From Hypomyces perniciosus (Eukaryota > Ascomycota > Sordariomycetes > Hypocreales > Hypocreaceae): DNA of 64,000 nt. Of this stretch, positions 56,022 to 64,000 are shown piece by piece (the first letter of the stretch is position 1; each line of letters starts with the position of its first letter). Position numbers and translations under genes: made by a program. The DNA lies in contig SPDT01000006.1 of assembly GCA_008477525.1 (NCBI GenBank), positions 3,871,501-3,935,500 on the forward strand. The letters are read 5' to 3'. Below the pieces are notes generated by a model. That model made no database searches and was not told the DNA's origin. It saw only the letters and a list, made by a program, of their open reading frames with translations.

Positions 56022-59000
56022 ATGTCCGGTGCTGTGTTGGCTCTCTTCTCTGCTGGCTGATTCTTCTTCCTATCACAACCTCTCTAGGCGAACGGTCGTC
56101 CTAGATGCAAGGCCGTCCTCATCGCCTTTCCCTCCCACTCGACTCTCCCTCTGTTTCGTCTCGAGCTGCCCGGGCAGCTCACTGTCAAGACGTCTTCCTC
56201 AAAGAAGAGAAAGCTCGCCCGTCCCTTGAACTCAGATCTTGACGCCTGGGACTCACCTTCTCCCGATACCGCCTTGCCATCCTGCGAGCCCGACGACGAC
56301 GCAGCCCTTTCCTTTACCGCTACACCGGTAGCCTCCGGGCCTGAAGCGCCGCCCTACGTTCGAGGAGATTCCATTCCGGCCTCCAGCATCCCCCCGCGAC
56401 TTCAGACCCAGAGCAGCTCCCTCGTCTCCACAGATTACGCCTCGTCTGCTGCCTCGTCCCCCAGCGCATCCGTCTACCCGGATCCATCCCTCGATAGTGA
56501 TAGAGGAGGGGACGAGACTGGTTCTGTGCAGACCTACGCCAGAAGCCAGTCGCCGTTCCTGATCTCTAGGAGGGCTATTATGAACGGAGATGCTGAGCTG
56601 CCCCAGCGATCCTCTTCACCACTCAAGCGACGAGCGTCAAGCATGGACCCCGAGGTGGACGTGACCAAGAACGGTGATGCTGGTGATGTTGAAATGGGGA
56701 CATCCGACACCCCGTCAGGGCTGCCCCGCGCTATGAGTGTCGACGTCCCTGAATCAAACGAACCCAATGGCACAAACACACCGGCCCAGCGTACGTGCTA
56801 GACGCCCTACGTTTCTACCACATTTGTAACGATTGCTGACTTCAAACTTCTCTTATAGCGCCCCCTCCACTCATGGAACAAGTCAAGATCATCGAGATGT
56901 TATTAAAGGCCTTTGGTCAATCGGTGCCGAAAGAGGGCGACAATGCATATCTTGTGTCGCGCACGTGGGTAGTCAAGGCATTGGAATTACGCTCGGAATC
57001 CAAACAGTCCAAGACGGAGGTAGCCGAAAATTCATTAGGCCCAGTCGACAACTCGGACATTATTGAAGAAGTTATCACAGAGCCCGGCCGGGAAAACTTC
57101 ACTCGTCTCAAACCTGGAGCCGACCTTCAGTCATTCGAGTTGTTCCCTGAAGATGCATGGAAGTTGGTGATGGACTGGTACGGCATCAAAGAAGGTCAAG
57201 ACCCAATTGTTCGGACGGCCATCAATGTTGCCACTGATGCGCAGTCCCCCCCGGACGTGATATACGAGTTTCACCCACCAGTTTTCCGCGTACATCGTCT
57301 GTGGTCTGAGCTCAGCCCTCTGCCGATAGAACAATCTCTCAAAGCCAAGAATCCACCTCCTGCACTTGTCGCCAGAAGCCGCAAATATCACGCCCAGACT
57401 TTCATCAAGGAACTGAAGAAGCTCACTGGCATTCCAGTCGAACGCAAAATTCGAATGTTTGTGATTCCTCAGCAGTTACCTGCTGCTGGCGGTTCTTCTG
57501 AACCTTCTCGAGCCTTGACTCCCCCTGACTCCCCCGGGCGAACACAAGATCCTAATAATCCCCAAAAATCTTGGCCGGCCTTATTGCTTGATGTTGTCTC
57601 CTTTTCCGCTGTCCGTGATACCAAGGTTGAAGTACCTCTCAAAGACCGTACGGGAGATGAGAATTATAACGGATCTGCCCCTCTACAGTTATTCGAGCTG
57701 GTTACTGATCAGACCATTGTCTTGGATGAATCCGTTGACCATGGCTGGGTAAGTACCTGCTCTAATCGATCACATGCAGAAAAGACTATTCCAACACGGA
57801 CAAATGCGAATGCATTATCCAAGTCGGGTAGTAGTCGAGGCAGCCCTAACCCAGATGGGCCTGTGACCCGTGGTCGATTTCAGAAGAAGGGCAATGGTCG
57901 AAGCGTAGGCGCTGTGGGTTTGCACAATCTAGGGAATACATGTTACATGAACTCGGCCTTGCAATGTGTTCGCAGCGTTGAGGAGCTGACGAAATACTTC
58001 CTAACAAACACTTACGCCGACGAGATTAATACGAAAAATAAGCTTGGGTATGAGGGAAAGGTGGCTATGGCTTATGGCTCGCTGTTGAAAGAGATATATA
58101 ATGAAGGCAGGGGTTCAGTGAGCCCCCGAGACTTCAAAAATACTGTTGGGCGATGCCGAAGCGCATTTGCTGGATGGGGTCAGCAAGATTCCCAAGAGTT
58201 TCTTGGCTTTCTGCTCGATGGGCTGCAGGAGGATTTGAGCCGCATCAAGCAGAAGCCATACATTGAGAAGCCTGATTCGACCGATGACATGATCAACAAC
58301 CCAGAGGCAATCCGAGAAATGGCCGACAAGGTATGGGATATCACAAGAAAACGGGACGATTCTATCATCGCCGATCTCTTCACCGGAATGTACAAATCAA
58401 CCTTAAAGTGCCCCGAGTGTGGAAAGATCAGCATCACCTTCGACCCATTCAACAACCTGACACTACCGCTGCCTATAGAGAACATGTGGTCGCTGACCAT
58501 CAAATTCTTCCCGCTCAATGACGTTCCCGTCAAAATTGAGGTGGAAATGCCTAAACACAGTTCTATTGAGACTCTCAAACAATACTTATCGATTCGAACC
58601 GGTGTGCCCGCGAACCGACTAATGGGTGCTGAGGAATTCAAGGACCGTTTCTTCAAGATCTACGATAACAGCGGAGATGCATCAGAAGACATCCAATCTT
58701 CGGACGTTCCAACATTCCACGAGTTGGAAGCCGTGCCAACCAATTGGCCAGGTAAGGGGATTCAGAAGAAACCCCGTTCAATGTTAGACATCGATACGCC
58801 TCTCGAAACTTCTGAATGGGACGACCCCAGATACGACACGATGGTTATCCCAGTACTTCATAGGCGGCCGCATGCTTCTGGCCGAGTACCTGATGGGGCG
58901 TCTCCTCCCCATTTCATCACACTGACCAGGGCGGAGGCATCCAATTACGACATCATTCGACGCAAAGTATTAGAGAAAGTTGCGACTTTCTCTACATGGT

Positions 59001-61107
59001 CCAAGTTCACTCAAGAGCAAGGGCCTGAAAGCACAGGCACTGCAGATACCGACATGGTGATTACCACTGGCTCGGACGCTGACTCCTCTGGGGACAGCAA
59101 GGTGGTTGCGCAGTCAGTTGAAGGAGAGGACGATATGGTTGATGTGACGATGAAGGACACGACTAACAGCGCTGCTGTCCAGCTACCACCTCCACCCAAT
59201 CAACCCCAGATCCTAAGACATTTTAACACTCGTCGCCCTAAATTCATCCAGCCTGACGAATTCCTCGATCCGGAACTCCAAGGCCTGTTCGAACTCAGCT
59301 ATTTTGCTAATAGCAGTGACGGACCTGTTCCGACGGGTTGGTCGAGTGTTGACAACACCAGAGCGCTTCCAAAACTCTCGGATCGGATCCTTGACTCATC
59401 GGCTAAGGAAGAGGACGAGCCTAGTCCTGAGGGCTGGAATAGCACGGCTTCTGGTAACGAGGATAGCAGCAATGATGAAACCCCGCGGACAGAACCGTCA
59501 CAGACACGGATGATGGAAGAGTCAAGCGAGGAAGACGTGCCTCATGGTGCTCGGGTATGTCTTGAAATGTGTAATCAGAAACGATCCTGTGAACTAACCT
59601 CCCGCATCTAGGCGTTGGTCCGACCCGGTGGAAACCGGCCACCCCAAAAGGGTGGTGCCGGTGGGCGAAAGAAATTCAAGAACCACAAGACCTACGGTAA
59701 AAAGGGCAACAAGCGCCGAGACAAGCAAATGCGTGGCGGTAAGCAAGCACACCGCATGCCTACTATCGACCCTCAGCCTATGCCTCCTGCTGTAGCCGAC
59801 GGTGGTCCATTGATTCGGCTACATGAAGGACTTGTCGTCGACTGGAATGAGGAAGCATGGGAGGTTGTCTTTGGCCAAACGTTTAAGAAAGAAGACCTAG
59901 CTCAAGGAGCTAGAACCTTTGTTGATCTGGAAACCCTCAATGACCCTGCTCTTAAGATCAGTCAAAGACGGCGTAAGACGCGCTGTTCTCGGGGCATCAC
60001 TCTTGATGAATGTCTGGATGAGTTTGAAAGAGCCGAGGTTCTCTCCGAGCAAGACATGTGGTACTGTCCTCGCTGCAAGGATCACAGAAGAGCCAGCAAG
60101 AAGTTTGACCTGTGGAAGACGCCAGACTATTTGGTAGCTCACCTGAAGCGCTTCACCAACTCTGGATTTCGTCGAGACAAGTTGGATGTCCTCGTTGACT
60201 TCCCTATTGAAGGGCTTGATCTTACTTCACGAGTCATTCAGAAGGAGGATGGCAAAGATGAGATTTATGACTTGATTGCCGTCGATGACCACTACGGAGG
60301 GCTCGGCGGAGGCCACTACACGGCGTACGCCAAGAACTTTGTTGATGGGCGTTGGTACAACTACAATGGTAGCTTGCGACTTCCAGGGTTATTGGGGCGA
60401 GTAAACTAACACAAGAATCAGATTCTTCTGTCACACCTGTGTCAGACCCTTCATCAGTCGTGACAAGCGCGGCATACCTGCTTTTCTATCGTCGCCGAAG
60501 TCGTGGGCACCTTGGGGCCCCTCACCTTGCGCAGATTTTAGACAAATACAACGCCGATGCTGAAGGTGGGGATGGGACGATAGAGTCTGGCGATGATGAT
60601 CGATTTGGCGGGGCCTCGTCTTTGAAGGCCGGTGCTAGCCGTACTACCATCAAGCCGTTGACTGACTCTAATGAAGAAGTACCGCCTTATGATGAAGCCA
60701 TGCGCAGCATCGAAGATGTGGGACTGGAGGTATCCAACAATTACCAAGTGGCAGAATCAAAATCTCTCATGACCCAAGGCTGGAGCTTTAATGGACTCGA
60801 CGGCAGTGGGGCAGAGGGATCTACGGCGGCTGACTACGCCAGTGATGATGCACAGTTTGATTCTTCAGGAAGCGAGCGCGGTGGCGGCCGGGATTTATTT
60901 GATGCTGATACCCACATGACACCAGTTGGAACTGCCAACGGATACGCGGATGGTGAAGCACCATCACCTCCTGGAAGCAACAGCGATGTAAAACTCTGGG
61001 ACGGTAAGGGAATTATATCCGTGCCTGTGGTGGCTAGCGGCGAGGATGAAGAGAACGAGGTTGCCGAGATTCGCATCGAAGGCGACGACGACACGAGCCG
61101 TGGCTAG
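56022..61107 (+). CDS. UBP12: UBP12/USP15-type ubiquitin hydrolase
   Basis: Firm exons end at 56790, then 56859-59554, 59612-60368 and 60422-61107; donors GTACGT, GTATGT and GTAGCT. From residue LNSDLDAW (56226) alone the protein is 1,567 residues. It removes ubiquitin from substrates (peptidase C19). Order: Ser-rich leader with KKRK basic patch; DUSP domain (EQVKIIEMLLKAFG, AYLVSRTWVVKALE, FELFPEDAWKLVMDWYGI); catalytic Cys box GLHNLGNTCYMNSALQC (Cys codon at 57941); zinc-ribbon CPECGK and YCPRCKDH; a long Asp/Ser insert with a basic stretch (KKFKNHKTYGKKGNKRRDKQ); His box DDHYGGLGGGHYTAYAKNF (His codon at 60313); WYNYNDSSVTPV; acidic tail. The 5' end is unresolved: the first exon frame opens at 56085 without an ATG, and the only ATG upstream (56022) would need an intron with a weak GTGTTG donor. 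Confidence 0.88.
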
Positions 61108-64000
61108 TAATTTGGCCCTAGAAGGTTTGCGACAACAGGAAGGCTCAGGTGTTGGGATATATGAGATACGGCTAGACCACGATTGTACAAACTCGCTGCT
61201 TGTGAGGATATGTGAAACGACTACGGAGTACAGACGACCAAAAAAAAAAAGAGAAAGAAAAAAGGGAGAGACGGATACAACCATGGGGTACAGATAGAGA
61301 TAGATCATCACGCCTCGCATTAAGTTGGGGAGGGATGGCGTTTGGCTGCATGAGTTAGTGTATGTAGGTCTCTCTGGAATGATGACCACACGACATGCAA
61401 TTTCACAAGGCTGGAATCCAGAATAGTATACGAGGAACATGAATGAAGTGGAGGCTCTATGAACCCTTGACTGAGTACAAGTACTAGTAGTAGTAGTACG
61501 ATAGTAGTAGTAGTAGTTCACGAGCAGATGACGTCGACGGCATCTGCCGCAGAAGGGTGTAGGCTAGTAACTCACGAGGAATCTGAGATCACCACGTTTT
61601 CGTGGGGTATTTAGGCACGCTTGAGCGATCACAAATCAATCGCCATTTTGCCTGGTCATCCGGCACTTCCAATTCGGGGAACAAAGGCTGTATGTACTAC
61701 TCGAAAATACGTGTACTGTTGTGTGGTAGCGGATTGGTGGGTTCAGTACGTAGTCGTTCGCAGATATCCGTATTTGGTTACCACTACGGAGTGCTATTGA
61801 GAGGAAAGACTGAGGGCCCCAAATGAGCCTGATACTATGTACTACTACTCCGTACTCGTAGATACTAGTTACAGCTTGACGGGCGCAAGTGTCCGTCGGG
61901 TCGTGATAGTGTCTACCCGGGAATGGGTTCAAGCTTGGATGTTTACTTGTGTTTCTCTCTCGCCTCTCGCGCTTTCGCGCTCCGGACTTTAGTGTAGGGA
62001 GTACGGGGTAGCGTAATGGTAAAACAATTCCGATCGAATCTCTTAGCATCACTGAATCAGAATCTCGACTTTGATGGATCAGAAACAGTCCGAAGCAAGG
62101 GAAAACACTTTGAACTGAGACACAATGACGGGCTTCCGTTAGTGCTGGCCTGAATGATCAATCAATTAGAATTTTTTTTGCGGGTGGATCGGGATTAGCG
62201 ACTAAGACTTATCTCGCCCTCGTGGCGTTGGTATGGGGTAAGACGACTAAAACAAGCGTCATAATGTCATTTGATATTACTACTCCGTAGTACTACTATG
62301 AGACGAGACGGATGGCTCGCGGATAGTTCGGAGACCGGAGAAACGGATCGCGCTCCAGGATTGATAGTAGTAGTAGCAGTATCATAGGCGATACGGTTTT
62401 TAGTTTTGAATATGCATGATCATCCTTCCATTTGCTGACTGTGTATCAGATAGCGTTCGTTGGATATAGTTTGAAATGTTCCATGGTTCTGAGCACAACG
62501 ACCGGCATAATGATGGTGAGTGATTCAGGGGCAGGGCGGCATATGATTATTTTTTACTTATTTTTTTTTGTTCTCGACTCTCTTGTAGGAGGGGAAGGCG
62601 AAAAAAGCAAAAAAAAGCAAAAAAAAAAACCAAGTAGGACATGCATTATTAGTAGTAGGTGCAAAAATTGCGTACTGGACAATTGTAATTGCTTCTGCGT
62701 TGTCTCAAAATGATGACGCTGGCTGGCTGGCTGGCTGACATATCGGGATGATCCTCGTAACTGCAAGGGAAACCTATTCAGGCAAAAACACTAGACTCCG
62801 TAAAGGCTCCGAAATCCCGGGATTCTGGGTGGTAAGACCACAGGCGTGGAATGACCACTACAAGTACGGAGTAGTACTACCTGAATTTAAACGGTGGATT
62901 TTGTTGCTGACTGACATGGGGTTAAGTTAGTTGAACACCAAATCGTGAGACGATCCGGATCATCATGCCAATTCGTCTGTGGCCTTTGTGTACGTCTGTA
63001 TGTAGTATGCAGGTATGCAGTATGTACGAGTACAAGGTTACAAGCTGGGCGCGCCCTGCTTGTTGGTTGCGGGCACACAGGCTTCGATGAGTATTCTAGA
63101 AGAATTCCATGATGATACTAGAAGGGAACTCGAAGACCACAGAGAAGGGAGAGAAAAGCGGGTCATGTGTGTGAGAGGAGGGAGACCGTGTGAGAGTCAT
63201 CCATGATGCATGCCTCCATCTTTTTTGACTGTTCAGATACGCCGTCGTTTTTTTAGGAGACGGCGTTGGAACACAATCTGTGAGTGATGCACGAGTAAGC
63301 AATCCATATACTACGGGCACGAGTAGTACTAATAGTATCATGACAAAAAGAGGTCATCTTAGAACACCTACTGGACTTGTATTGGCACTCATCTGTGATG
63401 GATGGATCGATGGTGCTTATGCTGTATGTACAGAGTGCGTGCTAGCACCAAAACAAGATTGGGGCACAAAAGAAGGTGGCGCAGCGTCGCTTTTTACCGG
63501 CGTCCACTGCGCGCTCCACTGTCATGGACCTCGAGAAAAAGGGTCTGCAGGGCGTTGGCAGAGTTCGTACTGGGCTTCCAGAAGGATTCGCTTACGAGGA
63601 CAGACTCAACACGTCGGATCTACGGAGCACAGCACAGGTGAGGGAGATGTTGAGCTCATCCTCACCGTCTCGCACAGCTGAAGGCATCCGGACACCTTTT
63701 TTGCATGGATGCGTATTTCAGTCGCGTCCTTTCCAAGCGCCACGTTCTCTAAATTCCGCGCCCTCACCCGCCAGCTGAGACGGAGAGAGTGCGTGCAGAT
63801 CCACCAACTTATTCCCTGGTTGTCGCCATAGCCGTAGGTGGCCCTGACCGTGGGCTATCCATGTCATGGATTGGATAGCCTATCAACTATCCCCCCACCC
63901 CTAAACCACGGTGTGGCCCCCCTGTGGATGGGATACTATGTACTAGTATTGCTAGGTACGAGTACGTATTACGGAGCAGTAGTAGCTCTTCGTACAAGCT
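61108..64000. other. gene-free, repeat-spotted right end
   Basis: No accepted gene in 2.9 kb. It contains TAG trinucleotide runs (61485-61516), TACGGAGTA-type motifs near 61221, 61785, 61846, 62281, 62867 and 63969, A/T runs near 62560-62630 and a GGCT run near 62719-62735. An ORF from 63524 (MDLEKKGLQGVGRVRTGLPE) has somewhat protein-like sequence and a GTGAGG donor at its end, but no recognisable family; it could be a first exon of a gene or chance. Confidence 0.45.
61485..61516. repeat. TAG trinucleotide microsatellite
   Basis: Four TAG copies, a TACGA interruption and five more TAG copies, downstream of the UBP12-like gene. Confidence 0.8.

Noticed and set aside
62005..62080. A-box-like TAGCGTAATGG suggesting a tRNA
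   Set aside because: No B-box GGTTCGANTCC at the needed distance and no acceptor stem pairing.
63476..63778. Open frame with MDLEKKGLQGVGRVRTGLPE near the right end
   Set aside because: Somewhat protein-like but without any recognised family or supporting second exon inside the window.

Overview
The window is nuclear DNA of a filamentous ascomycete, most likely a sordariomycete of the order Hypocreales. The evidence is short introns of about 50-220 nt with GT-AG ends and CTAAC/CTGAC-like branch points, strongly split housekeeping genes, intergenic DNA of 0.2-3.6 kb, and proteins that filamentous fungi keep but budding yeast lacks (CFIm25, the MoaA/MoaC molybdenum cofactor enzymes, WRAP73). 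The order-level placement is inferred from general resemblance; genus and species cannot be read from the sequence. I see no rRNA, tRNA, transposon, virus, CRISPR array or secondary-metabolite cluster.

Layout. 1-5.9 kb: a small Ser/Thr-rich protein and a three-exon F-box-like protein. 5.9-10 kb: a translation block of ribosomal protein S18, the ribosome-maturation factor Sdo1/SBDS (convergent with S18) and cytosolic tryptophanyl-tRNA synthetase (divergent from Sdo1). 10.9-12.6 kb: vacuolar carboxypeptidase Y. 14.9-16.2 kb: an ELO-type fatty acid elongase. 17.2-18.3 kb: a FYVE zinc-finger protein. 18.3-21.9 kb: gene-free, repeat-spotted DNA. 21.9-24.1 kb: MoaC and MoaA in tandem, with a splice donor overlapping the MoaA C-terminal Gly-Gly codons and stop. 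25.1-26.8 kb: WRAP73. 28.2-29.8 kb: a two-RRM protein. 31.6-37.8 kb: the giant HEAT-repeat protein LAA1/HEATR5. 38.2-39.7 kb: two mitochondrial genes (TACO1/YebC-type and PET100), convergent. 40.2-42.1 kb: a disordered protein with a PP1-docking-like motif. 43.7-44.5 kb: the 25-kDa subunit of cleavage factor Im. 44.7-45.4 kb: an UPF0047/YjbQ gene with a GC-AG intron and a tandemly duplicated 3' end. 46.0-47.9 kb: divergent complex I NDUFS6 and exosome cofactor Mpp6 with an added zinc knuckle. 51.4-54.9 kb: insulin-degrading-enzyme-like STE23. 56-61.1 kb: a UBP12/USP15-type deubiquitinase. 61.1-64 kb: gene-free, repeat-spotted DNA.

Most genes are unrelated housekeeping functions, but three divergent pairs share promoters of about 340-370 bp (SDO1/WRS1, LAA1/TACO1, NDUFS6/MPP6), and mitochondrial and translation genes are over-represented. 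The most notable features are the MOCS1-like fusion-splicing arrangement at MoaA/MoaC, a 9-bp motif (TACGGAGTA and its complement) present some 35 times and nearly only between genes, two GC-AG introns fixed by reading frame, an 82-bp tandem duplication copying the 3' end of the UPF0047 gene, and the Mpp6-zinc-knuckle architecture. I found no convincing new multi-gene system.
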